Positions 24,886 to 33,345 of a stretch of 50,529 nt of DNA are shown piece after piece. The stretch's first letter is position 1. Each line of letters begins with the position of its first letter. Below the pieces are notes generated by a model, which did no database searches, was not told the origin of the DNA, and saw nothing but the letters and a program-made list of their open reading frames with translations. The position numbers were made by a program, and so were the translations under genes. Source of the stretch: Alicyclobacillus contaminans DSM 17975 (lineage in GTDB: Bacteria; Bacillota; Bacilli; Alicyclobacillales; Alicyclobacillaceae); the NCBI RefSeq assembly GCF_000429525.1, contig NZ_AUCA01000026.1:1-50529 (forward strand), read 5' to 3'.

Positions 24886-25563
24886 TCACCGCAGAAAGGG
24901 CACCACGAGGGGAGCCAACAGCACGGTGAACGCCGCCGCCAGAATCATGGACAGGCTCGAGAACGTGCCTTCCAGCGGTCCGAATTCAAATGCGCGCGAC
25001 GTCCCAATGCCGTGGGCCCCCATGCCCATCAGCATACCCTTGGCAAGCGCCGATTGGATCTTCAGCCAGCGGATGGTCAAAGGCCCCACCACCAGTCCAA
25101 CGAACGCTGTGGCAATCACGAACACCGACGTAAGAATGGCATTCCCACCCAACTGCGCGGAGACTTGCATCGCAATCGGCGTTGTTACGGAGCGCGGTGC
25201 CAGACTGTCCATCAGGATGGGGGTCAGTCGCAGGAGGCGCGCGAGCGATACGGAGGAGACGACCGCCAATAAAGACCCCAGCGCTATGCCGCACAGCAGC
25301 TCCACCGCATGGCGCTTCAACAGTTCGAAATGGCGATGGAGCGGCACCGCGAACGCGACCGTGGCCGGGCCCAGGAGCAGCGTCAACAGGTCCGACCCTC
25401 GGATGTATGCGGCATACGACGTGTGTGTGGACAACAGCAACACCATGAGCAGGGCGACACTCGTGAGCATGGGATTCAACCACGGCAGGGGGTATCGGCG
25501 GTAGACCCACCGGCAGATCAGGTACACCGCCAGCGTGAGACCGATGTTAATCCAAGGCCGCAC
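24886..25563 (-). CDS. lrgB: LrgB/CidB family membrane protein
   Basis: A 225-residue LrgB-type membrane protein with six or more hydrophobic segments. The conserved signature is visible in PRSVTTPIAMQVSAQLGG and the C-terminal GMGAHGIGTSRAFEFG. With LrgA-type partners these holin-like proteins influence murein hydrolase activity and, in several Bacillales, export of pyruvate or other small acids. It overlaps lrgA by 17 bases and is co-transcribed with it on the minus strand. Confidence 0.9.
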   Translation of the reverse strand: MRPWINIGLTLAVYLICRWVYRRYPLPWLNPMLTSVALLMVLLLSTHTSYAAYIRGSDLLTLLLGPATVAFAVPLHRHFELLKRHAVELLCGIALGSLLAVVSSVSLARLLRLTPILMDSLAPRSVTTPIAMQVSAQLGGNAILTSVFVIATAFVGLVVGPLTIRWLKIQSALAKGMLMGMGAHGIGTSRAFEFGPLEGTFSSLSMILAAAFTVLLAPLVVPFLR

Positions 25564-25939
25564 GGCTTTTCGCCTCCTTCCTGCGACGATTGAGAAACTC
25601 AGCGAACCACCCGGTCATCCCCATCACCACAGCGGTACTGATGGCAATGACCAACAGCAATTGCACGCCGCTTTCCCGGATCAACCGTCCGTATTGAATC
25701 AATCCCAACGAAGACGGGATGAAGAACAACAGCATATTGGAGATGAGCAGTGCGGCACCCTGCTCCACCCACTCGATTTTCACCACGCGACACTGCAACA
25801 GGATGAATAGCAAAAGAAGACCAATGATGCTGCCAGGTACGGGTAAATGCGCCAAACTGGAAATTTCGTGGCCCAACCACGCCACAACCACCAGGATGGA
25901 TGTCTGCAACAACAGCCGGAGCAAGTGTGTGAATCGCAA
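25547..25939 (-). CDS. lrgA: LrgA/CidA family holin-like protein
   Basis: A 130-residue protein with four hydrophobic segments, typical of the LrgA/CidA family (LPVPGSIIGLLLLFILL is the family hallmark). A basic C-terminal tail (NRRRKEAKSR) lies in the cytoplasm. The start is TTG 25939, with GGGAGATG upstream at about 25947-25954. It is the first gene of lrgAB. No LytS/LytR-type regulator is present nearby. Confidence 0.87.
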   Translation of the reverse strand: MRFTHLLRLLLQTSILVVVAWLGHEISSLAHLPVPGSIIGLLLLFILLQCRVVKIEWVEQGAALLISNMLLFFIPSSLGLIQYGRLIRESGVQLLLVIAISTAVVMGMTGWFAEFLNRRRKEAKSRAALD

Positions 25940-25962
25940 AATGAATCATCTCCCAATACAAC

Positions 25963-25990
25963 AGTATGACGAATCAGCACAGGTGTCCAA
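25963..25990 (-). promoter_or_regulatory. Possible lrgAB promoter
   Basis: On the minus strand: TTGGAC (25990-25985), 16 bases, CATACT (25968-25963). It is close to the start codon and has a slightly short spacer. Confidence 0.35.
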
Positions 25991-26092
25991 TGCCATCCAA
26001 CCGCCTCTCGGTCCGGGAGGGGAAGCGAGTGGTCATGTAACCGGCATCACAGGCAGCAGATGGCACGGGAGCACCGATCGCAGTGAGAAAAG

Positions 26093-26122
26093 TTAGACAT
26101 TGCCTGCGATTTCTGCTATACT
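26093..26122 (+). promoter_or_regulatory. Promoter of the osmoprotectant operon
   Basis: TTAGAC (26093-26098), 18 bases, TATACT (26117-26122) with an extended -10 TGC. Transcription would start just before the c-di-AMP riboswitch. Confidence 0.65.
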
Positions 26123-26149
26123 AACCGAAATCAATTCATTTCCACACTA

Positions 26150-26305
26150 GGCAATCTAGGGACGGGCCGAGTTTTGAGTGGGGACACTCAAAAGCGGGGG
26201 AACCAACGTTCGGGGGTGAATTGCGCGGCTGCGCCAGCTTCCGCGCATAGGCGGCCTTGGTCTGCCAAACCCGTCAGCTAACCTCGTAGGCGAATACTGT
26301 GGGAT
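26150..26305 (+). promoter_or_regulatory. c-di-AMP riboswitch (ydaO/yuaA type)
   Basis: The conserved blocks of this class are present in order: AGGGACGGGCCGAG, a GAGTGGGGACACTC arm, GCGGGGGAACCAACG, GGGGGTGAATT and the strongly conserved CCCGTCAGCTAACCTCGTAG end. It precedes an osmolyte importer, a known target of this riboswitch, which switches expression off when c-di-AMP is high. The boundaries are approximate. Downstream, CCAGCA (26337-26342) can pair with TGCTGG at either 26316-26321 or 26367-26372, a possible expression platform. The rest up to 26489 is untranslated leader with a GC-rich palindrome at 26455-26470. Confidence 0.9.
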
Positions 26306-26489
26306 TGCTGGTTTTCCTCATCCAGACTCACACATGCCAGCATACATCGAGACAACGCGCATGGGTTGCTGGACGTCTCCACGCACAGACGTTCGGCGGC
26401 CTAATCGTACCCACCTTCATATTCGTCCTTGGCTATCCCTGCCTTGGTGATGCTGCACGGCGCGCCGTGCGAGAGAAAAGGGGGATACC

Positions 26490-27659
26490 ATGGAGAAATT
26501 CGCTGTCGAATTTCGCAATGTCAGCAAGTCGTACGGTGACCATCCAGTCGTTCGGGACATCAGCTTCGCCGTTGCCGTTGGTCAATTGGTCACTCTGATT
26601 GGCCCATCCGGGTGCGGTAAGACGACGACGCTGAAAATGGTCAATCGTTTGATTGAACCCACGTCCGGAACCCTCCTGGTCCATGGCGAAGATGTCCGAC
26701 GCCGCAACCCAGTCGAACTGCGCCGGAGCATTGGCTACGTGATTCAACAGATTGGCCTGTTTCCGCACCTCACCATTGAGGAAAACATCGCGTTGGTGCC
26801 GCGGCTGAACCGCCAGGATAAACGAGCCTATCTGCGACGCGCGGAGGAACTGCTCGATTTGATTGGGCTCGATCCGGCCCGTTTTCGCCACCGCTATCCT
26901 GGGGAACTCAGCGGCGGTCAGCAGCAGCGCGTGGGCGTCGCGCGCGCCCTTGCGGCGGATCCGGACATCATTCTGATGGATGAACCGTTCAGCGCCCTCG
27001 ACCCCATCAGCCGCGAAAGTCTGCAGGATGAATTGCTGCGCCTGCAGGGAACGCTCCGCAAAACGATTCTGTTTGTCACCCACGATATGGACGAAGCCAT
27101 GAAACTGGCCGACAACATCATCCTTATGAAGGACGGGGAGATTGTTCAGGCAGACTCTCCGGATCAAATCCTTCGACATCCGAAAGATGAGTTTGTCCGC
27201 GACTTTGTTGGGGAGAAACGTTTCCGGCAGGCCGCGTGGTCGGCGGTGGCAGGGGATGTGATGACCAACGCTGTCACCATCTCTCCGTCCCGCGGCCTTG
27301 CGGAAGCGGTGCATTTGATGGGGCGCCAGCGCGTCAACGGGCTGATGGTTACCGACAATCACCAGCACTACCTGGGGGTCGTCGGCGCTGAGGAAGTGTA
27401 TCGGAATTACGGTAACGAACGCCAGACTGTGGCGGACGTGATGAACCGGGATCTGCCCGTCGTGTCGGAGGACACCCCGCTCCCTCGCGTGCTGGCGGCG
27501 ATGGAATCGGGCAGAGGGTACCTCCCTGTGCTGGACGCGAACAGGAAGCTGCTCGGGGTGGTTACGCGGGCCAGTGTGATTCGACTGGTGGTAGAGACCT
27601 ACAGGGGAGGTGCGGCCAATGAACGCACTGATGCAGGCGTTGTCGCAAAACTGGGGTGA
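26490..27659 (+). CDS. opuCA: Osmoprotectant ABC transporter ATPase (OpuCA-like)
   Basis: ATP-binding subunit, 389 residues, of an importer for glycine betaine, carnitine, choline or related osmolytes. Walker A is GPSGCGKTT (38-46), the signature is LSGGQQQR (140-147) and Walker B is ILMDEP (160-165). Two C-terminal CBS domains (about 245-370) are typical of OpuA/OpuC ATPases, where they sense ionic strength or c-di-AMP. The start ATG 26490 follows AAAAGGGGG. It overlaps the permease gene by 41 bases. Control by the upstream c-di-AMP riboswitch fits this role. Confidence 0.93.
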   Translation: MEKFAVEFRNVSKSYGDHPVVRDISFAVAVGQLVTLIGPSGCGKTTTLKMVNRLIEPTSGTLLVHGEDVRRRNPVELRRSIGYVIQQIGLFPHLTIEENIALVPRLNRQDKRAYLRRAEELLDLIGLDPARFRHRYPGELSGGQQQRVGVARALAADPDIILMDEPFSALDPISRESLQDELLRLQGTLRKTILFVTHDMDEAMKLADNIILMKDGEIVQADSPDQILRHPKDEFVRDFVGEKRFRQAAWSAVAGDVMTNAVTISPSRGLAEAVHLMGRQRVNGLMVTDNHQHYLGVVGAEEVYRNYGNERQTVADVMNRDLPVVSEDTPLPRVLAAMESGRGYLPVLDANRKLLGVVTRASVIRLVVETYRGGAANERTDAGVVAKLG

Positions 27660-28332
27660 CTTGGCCACCGCGCTTGGGCAGCATCTGTTTCTGTCTCTGG
27701 TCGCCGTGGTGTTGGGATGCGTAATTTCGGTGCCGCTGGGTGTTTATCTGACGCGCCACCGACGCTTGGCCGGACCGGTGTTGACGGTGGTCTCCGTCAT
27801 CCAGACGATTCCCAGCCTGGCGTTGCTGGGCTTCATGATTCCGCTGCTCGGAATCGGCACGGTTCCGGCGGTGATTGCGTTGACGCTGTACGCCCTGTTG
27901 CCGATGGTTCGCAATACCTACACGGGCATTCAGGAAGTGGACCGAAGCCTGATTGAATCGGCGACGGGCATGGGGATGACGCGCCGGCAAATTCTGTGGA
28001 TGGTGGAACTGCCGATGGCGCGCGGCATCATTATCGCCGGCGTGCGTACGTCGGCGGTGACCACCATCGGCGTGGCGACGCTGGCCACGTTCATCGGCGC
28101 CGGCGGGCTGGGAGACATCATCATGCGCGGGATAGATATGATTGACACGCCCACGATTCTGGTGGGGGCCATCCCGGCAGCCCTGCTGGCCATCGTGTTC
28201 GACGTGTTGTTGATGTGGTTGGACCGCTGGCTCACCCCGCGTGGATTGCGGGTTGCTGCGCGCTCGGGGCAGCGCAGAGCCGACGGGAATGTGACGGTGG
28301 AGACGGCCGACATTCGGCGGCGTGGCGCTTAA
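27619..28332 (+). CDS. opuCB: Osmoprotectant ABC transporter permease (OpuCB-like)
   Basis: A 237-residue permease with about five to six membrane segments and the coupling-loop motif (ESATGMGMTRRQILWMVELP). The start ATG 27619 has GGAGG at 27604-27608; the in-frame GTG 27610 is too close to that site. Only one permease gene is present, so the channel is expected to be a homodimer, unlike the two-permease OpuC systems. It is followed by the binding-protein gene. Confidence 0.9.
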   Translation: MNALMQALSQNWGDLATALGQHLFLSLVAVVLGCVISVPLGVYLTRHRRLAGPVLTVVSVIQTIPSLALLGFMIPLLGIGTVPAVIALTLYALLPMVRNTYTGIQEVDRSLIESATGMGMTRRQILWMVELPMARGIIIAGVRTSAVTTIGVATLATFIGAGGLGDIIMRGIDMIDTPTILVGAIPAALLAIVFDVLLMWLDRWLTPRGLRVAARSGQRRADGNVTVETADIRRRGA

Positions 28333-28369
28333 CCTTGCCAGAGATGAGAACAACGGAGGGATGTGCAGG

Positions 28370-29299
28370 ATGTGGATGAACGTGAAACCGTGGATTTCAA
28401 TGCGCGGCGTGTCGAGAGGACTGTCCACTGTCGTACTGGCCGTCGGGCTCACCGCGGGGCTGACCGCCTGCGGTCCAGGCGTGAGCGATGCAGATACCAT
28501 CGTTGTCGGTGGGAAGAACTTCACCGAACAGGACATCATGGCCAACATGCTGACCGATTTGATTCAGAAAGATACGAAGCTGCATGTGAAAACGAAGACC
28601 TGGCTGGACAGCAACGTGGTCTGGAACGCGATGAAGAACGGCAGCATCGATGTTTATGTCGAATATACGGGCACCGGTCTCGCAAACATTCTCAAGGAGA
28701 AGCCGATGACCGATCCGCAGAAGGTCTACGATGAGGTGAAAAAGCAGTTTGAACAACAGTACCACGTGACCTGGCTCGAACCCATCGGGTTTAACAACAC
28801 GTACGCCATGGCCATGCGAGCAGGCGAAGCCAAGCGTCTCGGCATTTCGACCGTCTCTCAGTTGGCCGCAAAGTCCGATCAACTCACGCTCGGGACAGAG
28901 CAGGACTTCATCACGCGGGCCGATGGTCTTCCCGCGATGAACAAGCTGTACAACACCCATTTCAAGGCTGTCAAATCGATGGAAATTGGTTTGAAGTATT
29001 CCGCCTTGACCAATGGGAAGGTCGATGTGATTGACGCCTTCTCCACAGATGGCAATATTCCCGCCAATCACCTCGTTCTGCTGAAGGACGATAAACATCT
29101 GTTCCCACCATACTATGCCGTGCCCATTGTGAGAGACAGTGTCCTGAAGGCGCACCCTGAGCTGAAGGATGTGCTGAACAAATTGGCGGGCAAGATCACC
29201 GATGCAGAAATGCAGAAATTGAACGAGGAAGTGGATTTGCAGCACAAAAAGGCTGCCGATGTGGCGGAAGAGTGGCTGAAACAGAACGGTCTGCTGTGA
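28370..29299 (+). CDS. opuCC: Osmoprotectant-binding lipoprotein (OpuCC-like)
   Basis: A 309-residue substrate-binding lipoprotein. The signal peptide ends in a lipobox LTAC, so the mature protein is anchored by Cys outside the membrane. The mature part begins with IVVGGKNFTEQDIMANML, typical of the QAT family (OpuAC/OpuCC), and DVYVEYTGTGLANIL follows. The chosen start is ATG 28370, with GGAGG ten bases upstream; ATG 28361 abuts that site and is unlikely. It completes the ATPase-permease-binding protein set. Confidence 0.92.
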   Translation: MWMNVKPWISMRGVSRGLSTVVLAVGLTAGLTACGPGVSDADTIVVGGKNFTEQDIMANMLTDLIQKDTKLHVKTKTWLDSNVVWNAMKNGSIDVYVEYTGTGLANILKEKPMTDPQKVYDEVKKQFEQQYHVTWLEPIGFNNTYAMAMRAGEAKRLGISTVSQLAAKSDQLTLGTEQDFITRADGLPAMNKLYNTHFKAVKSMEIGLKYSALTNGKVDVIDAFSTDGNIPANHLVLLKDDKHLFPPYYAVPIVRDSVLKAHPELKDVLNKLAGKITDAEMQKLNEEVDLQHKKAADVAEEWLKQNGLL

Positions 29300-29466
29300 C
29301 AAAGCTGCTTTCCATCACAGAAAGGGCCGGTCCCTTCAGTCCATCTTTCAATGGCTTGGGACAGCCCGTTTCACTCAAGGAGCCCCTCTTTTGTTCAGGG
29401 GCTGCACTCTTGCTCCAAAATGCTCATGACGAAGGCGTCCTGGTACGCATGTCATAGTAAAATGTC

Positions 29467-29575
29467 ACTCCCTTCGCGGCTCTGTGCAGCATACGCGATG
29501 ACGGAAGGTTTTATCGGGCTTTTGAGTCCAGGGTCGTCATCTGCGAAAATAGACGGAGACCACAGCGAAGGGAGT
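29467..29575 (+). promoter_or_regulatory. Leader hairpin that can hide the exporter's ribosome binding site
   Basis: ACTCCCTTCGC (29467-29477) is the exact complement of GCGAAGGGAGT (29565-29575), which contains the Shine-Dalgarno of the MFS gene at 29580. Nested inside is a second pairing, GATGACG (29497-29503) with CGTCATC (29535-29541). The result is a closed, branched leader of about 109 bases. This is seen directly; a regulatory role is inferred. It does not match any riboswitch class I can name. Confidence 0.55.
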
Positions 29576-29579
29576 CCTC

Positions 29580-30788
29580 ATGGTGTCTTACATCGAACGC
29601 GGACAACCGGGATATGGCGCCGCCACGCTGGCGCTGTTTTCCGGTGCATTCATCACGTTCGCGGTGCTGTATACAACACAGCCGGTGATGCCGTTGTTGT
29701 CGCGTGACTACGGGGTGAGCCCCGCAGTGGCCAGTCTCTCTCTGTCCGCAGCCACCGGGGCGCTGGCTGTCGCCATGCTGTTCGTGTCAGGATTATCCGA
29801 CCGGTTTGGACGGAAGCGGGTGATGGCTCTGTCCCTGTTACTGTCTTCCCTGCTGTGCTTCGGCGTGGCTGCAGCACCGAGCTTCGGTTTGCTCGTGACG
29901 CTGCGCGCCGTACAGGGCGTGGTGTTGGCAGGATTTCCATCCATCGCCATGACCTATGTGAACGAGGAGTTTCATCCATCCTCCGCAGCGGCCGCGATGG
30001 GACTGTACGTCAGTGGAACCTCCGTCGGCGGGATGACCGGCCGAATTGTGACGGGGGTATTGACCGACCTGTATTCTTGGCGGCTGGCGATACTCGCCAT
30101 CGGCTGCATCAGCCTCGCACTGGCGGTGTGGTTCTGGCTGCGCCTGCCCAAACCGGCCCACTTTACGCCGCAGCCGGTCAGCGGCCGGGAAATGTGGCGA
30201 CGGTTTGTGCGGGCCATCCGACACCCTGCACTCATTTGCATGTATGGCCTTGGGTTTCTCTTGATGGGCGGGTTTGTGACCATGTACAACTACATCAGCT
30301 ATCTGCTGGTGGGACCACCGTACCACCTCAGCCAAACGGTGGTTGGATTTCTGTTTCTGGTATATCTGACGGGGACCATCAGTTCCGCCTGGATGGGGCG
30401 ACTGGCGCAGGAGATGGGGCGAGGCAGCGCGCTGCGCATCGCCGTGGTCCTTGCGCTATTCGGTTGTCTTGTCACGCTGTTTGGGGCATTGTGGATCAAG
30501 TTGGTGGGGCTGGCTGTTTTCACGTTCGGGTTTTTTGGCGCACACGCCGTGGTCAGTGGTTGGGTGGGCCAACTGGCGCGAGACGCTCGGGCTCAGGCGT
30601 CGTCCCTATATCTGTTCTTCTATTACGCCGGTTCGAGCATTGTCGGCGCCGTCGGCGGGCTGTTCTGGAGCGCACTCGCCTGGCCGGGCGTGGTGGGGTT
30701 GATTGCGGTACTTCTCCTGGTGGCTTGGGCCATGGAGTCTGTGGTTCAGCGTATTCTTCTGAAGGGAAATCCAAACTCGGCGTCGTGA
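29580..30788 (+). CDS. MFS transporter, YybF/YnfM-like
   Basis: A 402-residue major facilitator with about twelve membrane segments. The loop 2-3 motif is GLSDRFGRKRVM near residue 72. The arrangement resembles YybF of B. subtilis and YnfM of E. coli (DHA1-type exporters of the arabinose-efflux group). The substrate is unknown. The start ATG 29580 follows GAAGGGAGT, which is sequestered in the leader described at 29467-29575. It is a single-gene unit between the osmolyte operon and the c-di-GMP module. Confidence 0.87.
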   Translation: MVSYIERGQPGYGAATLALFSGAFITFAVLYTTQPVMPLLSRDYGVSPAVASLSLSAATGALAVAMLFVSGLSDRFGRKRVMALSLLLSSLLCFGVAAAPSFGLLVTLRAVQGVVLAGFPSIAMTYVNEEFHPSSAAAAMGLYVSGTSVGGMTGRIVTGVLTDLYSWRLAILAIGCISLALAVWFWLRLPKPAHFTPQPVSGREMWRRFVRAIRHPALICMYGLGFLLMGGFVTMYNYISYLLVGPPYHLSQTVVGFLFLVYLTGTISSAWMGRLAQEMGRGSALRIAVVLALFGCLVTLFGALWIKLVGLAVFTFGFFGAHAVVSGWVGQLARDARAQASSLYLFFYYAGSSIVGAVGGLFWSALAWPGVVGLIAVLLLVAWAMESVVQRILLKGNPNSAS

Positions 30789-30888
30789 ACTGTCGATTGC
30801 CGGCGCGGCGTGTCGATTTGGGGGTTGACAACCAGTCAATTCAACGAAAGAATAGAGTTGCTTGAGTGGAAACAAATCACATAAAAAG

Positions 30889-30976
30889 TAAGTGTCTCAA
30901 GGCAAACCAGTGGAAACGCTGGGGCGCAAAGCTACGGGTCTACGGACTGGAGGTCTATGATCGCCGGGTTGCCACG
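30889..30976 (+). promoter_or_regulatory. c-di-GMP-I riboswitch (GEMM)
   Basis: The GEMM-I core is clear: GGCAAACC (30901-30908), a GAAA-capped stem (CCAGTG/CGCTGG), GGGGCGCAAAGC, a second stem arm and the closing GGGTTGCC (30966-30973). A likely -35 TTGACA lies at 30825-30830, with a weak -10 near 30850. The closing strand GGGTTGCC can also pair with the 5' arm of the downstream terminator (31000-31006). This suggests that ligand binding favours termination. Confidence 0.9.
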
Positions 30977-30999
30977 CCATATTTGAATGAATTTCAATT

Positions 31000-31032
31000 G
31001 GGCAACTCCTGTGATTGGGGTTGCCCGTTGTT
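31000..31032 (+). terminator. Riboswitch-linked intrinsic terminator
   Basis: Stem GGGCAACTCC (31000-31009)/GGGGTTGCCC (31017-31026), then GTTGTTTGTT. It sits between the c-di-GMP aptamer and the EAL gene and is mutually exclusive with an antiterminator pairing to 30966-30973. Confidence 0.75.
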
Positions 31033-31056
31033 TGTTAGTGGGGTGAGGGCAAGCGC

Positions 31057-31908
31057 ATGAAGAGAGAGACAAAAAGTCGGGCAACGGGGGATGGCGCGAA
31101 CGTGACGGATGCGGACATCGCGGTGCTGCGCCCGAAAAATATGCAATCCATCGTTCAGGATGTTCTCGCAGGCGGGGATCTGCACATGGTTTACCAGCCG
31201 ATTGTCAACCACGCGGAGGGCATCTTATTCGGTCATGAAGCGCTGAGCAGGCCCCAGGCAAACGGAGAGATGGTCAGACCGGATTTGTGGTTTCGCGCAG
31301 CCCATCAGTGCGGCTTGGCGGTGGAAGCTGATTTGTTGGCATTGCACAGTGCCGTCAAACACGTGGCGTCATATGCGATGACAGACAACGTCATGCCGCT
31401 GTTTGTAAACATCACCCCGACCACGATTTCCGAGCCGCGATTCCTGCGGGCTTTGGAGGAGTTGTTCGACCATGGCATGCTCGTGCCGCAGGAAGTCGTG
31501 ATTGAACTCATCGAGTACATATCTTATAACCCTCGCTACCTCGCTGACGCAGTCAGTTCCCTGCGTTCCATGGGATTGCGGATTGCGTTGGACGACTTTG
31601 GCGTATGCGCGTCTGGCATGAGTGCGCTGGTTGAGCTCGATCCGGATTTCGTCAAAGTCGACCGCTCCTTGGTACAGGGCATTGCCGCATCAGACAGAAA
31701 GCGCCGACTGCTCATTCACCTGGCAGACTACATGAATACAGAAGAGTCAGTGATTGCCGAAGGGATTGAAGAGAAGGACGACCTCCAGGCCGTCCAAGAA
31801 ATCGGTGTATCGCTGAGTCAGGGGTATTATTGGGAGCGACCGGTCACCCTGGAACGACTGCCGGAATCCCATGCGGTGCTCCACCAGGAACGCCTGCGGT
31901 GGAAGTGA
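31057..31908 (+). CDS. EAL domain c-di-GMP phosphodiesterase
   Basis: A 283-residue stand-alone EAL protein that hydrolyses c-di-GMP to pGpG. Active-site positions are kept: EAL at 61-63 (HEALSRP), VNITP, ELIEY, LDDFG, the Lys of FVKVDRS, AEGIEE and SQGYYWERP. It should therefore be active. It has no membrane segment or sensor domain, only a short variable N-terminus. The start ATG 31057 has only a modest GAGGG upstream. Expression is governed by the c-di-GMP riboswitch directly upstream, giving a feedback loop between the messenger and its degrading enzyme. Confidence 0.92.
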   Translation: MKRETKSRATGDGANVTDADIAVLRPKNMQSIVQDVLAGGDLHMVYQPIVNHAEGILFGHEALSRPQANGEMVRPDLWFRAAHQCGLAVEADLLALHSAVKHVASYAMTDNVMPLFVNITPTTISEPRFLRALEELFDHGMLVPQEVVIELIEYISYNPRYLADAVSSLRSMGLRIALDDFGVCASGMSALVELDPDFVKVDRSLVQGIAASDRKRRLLIHLADYMNTEESVIAEGIEEKDDLQAVQEIGVSLSQGYYWERPVTLERLPESHAVLHQERLRWK

Positions 31909-31963
31909 ACGCGCCGCTCGGTAAGCGGCTGTGCAGCAAGCACGGCGGATGACCACTGGGGTT

Positions 31964-33184
31964 TCAGCGGTGGCGCAGCGTGGAGCCGACGGTGCCAGGG
32001 GTGTCGCTGCCCATACGGATTGGGTACAGTGTTTCAGATAAGGCGATGCCGGCAGCGCCCACCGCCATACTGTCCACTTTCGCCAGGTGGATGGGCGTGT
32101 GGCGCACCGCTTCGACCGATTTGATTTGCATGGCCACGCGCAGTTGCGGCAGAAGCCAGGACTCGGCTTGAATCAATTGACCACCCAGGAAAATGGCGTC
32201 AGGGTTCAGCGTATTGGCGATGTTGGCAACACCAACGCCGAGGAACTGGCCGAGCGTTGTGAGCGCACGCGCGCACTCCCGGCGGCCGCGATTGGCCTCT
32301 TGCACGACGCGAGCCACGAAGTCTCGTTCTCCTTCAGAAAACTCGGTGACGCCGTTTTCCAGCAGGTACCGATACAGGCTGTCCTGCGCTGCGTATCGCT
32401 CCCAGCAACCATAGTTTCCACAAGAACACCGGATTCCCATCGCCACGATGGTGGTGTGTCCGAATTCTCCCGCCACACCGCGACTTCCGCGGTACAGTTT
32501 TCCTTCCATGACCAATCCGGCGCCCACACCGATGCCCGCGGATACATAAATGAGATTCTGGTATTCCGGATGCAGCCGGTACGACGCCCATGCGCCACAG
32601 TTGGCGTCGTTGTCGATGAACACGGGCAATTGAAGGCGCGCTTGGAGCGGGGTGCGAACATCCCACTCGGTGACACCGAGGTTCGGCAGCATGTACACAT
32701 ATCCATTCTCGAAGCTGACCATGCCGGGCAACGCGATGCCTACGCCGAGGACCCCGTGTGGACTGGCCGGCGCCGCTGCGATGGCGCGCTTGGCTTCCAA
32801 CGTGAGCAGCTCCAGGAGCATGTTTTTCACCTCAGTGCCGGGAACGGTCATGTCGACCGTGTGCTCCCAGACCACCTGTTCCAAGGCGTTGCACAGGGTC
32901 GTTGTGACGTGCGAGATCTGGACGTCAATGCCCACGGTGAACGCAGCGTTGGCGTTGAACTCCAACAGGATGGGCTTGCGGCCGCCGTTGGAGTCGCCGA
33001 AACCCACTTCGACGATGTACTGTTCCGTCAGCAATTCATCTACCAGCGAAGAGATGGTGGCTTTGTTCAAGCCGGTCACTTCCGCCAATTGGATGCGCGA
33101 GATTGGGCTCTGCGACCGAATGCAGTGCAAGACGGTGGCCTTGTTCCACTGCCTCATTGTGGATGCGTCAATGCGCTTCGTCAT
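31964..33184 (-). CDS. ROK family transcriptional regulator
   Basis: A 406-residue XylR/NagC-type repressor. An N-terminal winged helix (about 15-75, ISRIQLAEVTGLNKATISSLVDE) is followed by the ROK sugar-kinase fold with the zinc motif CSCGNYGCWE and VAGEFGH. The phosphate-binding DxGxT motif of ROK kinases is altered (VGIDVQIS), as expected for a regulator. It is divergent from a sugar ABC importer at 33489, which it probably represses in the absence of the sugar. AGGGGTG precedes ATG 33184. Confidence 0.92.
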   Translation of the reverse strand: MTKRIDASTMRQWNKATVLHCIRSQSPISRIQLAEVTGLNKATISSLVDELLTEQYIVEVGFGDSNGGRKPILLEFNANAAFTVGIDVQISHVTTTLCNALEQVVWEHTVDMTVPGTEVKNMLLELLTLEAKRAIAAAPASPHGVLGVGIALPGMVSFENGYVYMLPNLGVTEWDVRTPLQARLQLPVFIDNDANCGAWASYRLHPEYQNLIYVSAGIGVGAGLVMEGKLYRGSRGVAGEFGHTTIVAMGIRCSCGNYGCWERYAAQDSLYRYLLENGVTEFSEGERDFVARVVQEANRGRRECARALTTLGQFLGVGVANIANTLNPDAIFLGGQLIQAESWLLPQLRVAMQIKSVEAVRHTPIHLAKVDSMAVGAAGIALSETLYPIRMGSDTPGTVGSTLRHR

Positions 33185-33251
33185 TCTGTCAGAACACCCC
33201 TAAAAACTGCATGAATCGGTGTGGAAACCTGTTGCAACCGCAGCGAAGATA

Positions 33252-33266
33252 GTTTACTATACAAAC
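33252..33266. promoter_or_regulatory. Candidate ROK operator 1
   Basis: GTTTACTATACAAAC: half-sites GTTT and AAAC separated by seven bases. It contains TATAGT on the minus strand, a possible -10 of the ROK gene, so binding here would be autoregulatory. Confidence 0.45.
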
Positions 33267-33316
33267 CAAGACTGGCGCTGATGTTGTGCAGACTCTCACA
33301 TGATACACTGAATCCG

Positions 33317-33345
33317 TTTACAATTGTACACCTTGGTTTTATAAA
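33317..33345 (+). promoter_or_regulatory. Promoter of the sugar importer operon
   Basis: TTTACA (33317-33322), 17 bases, TATAAA (33340-33345). The -10 lies inside candidate operator 2. Confidence 0.6.

Noticed and set aside
29381-29403. AGCCCCT/AGGGGCT stem after opuCC as an intrinsic terminator
   Set aside because: The stem is only seven pairs, the loop is long, and no U-tract follows on either strand.
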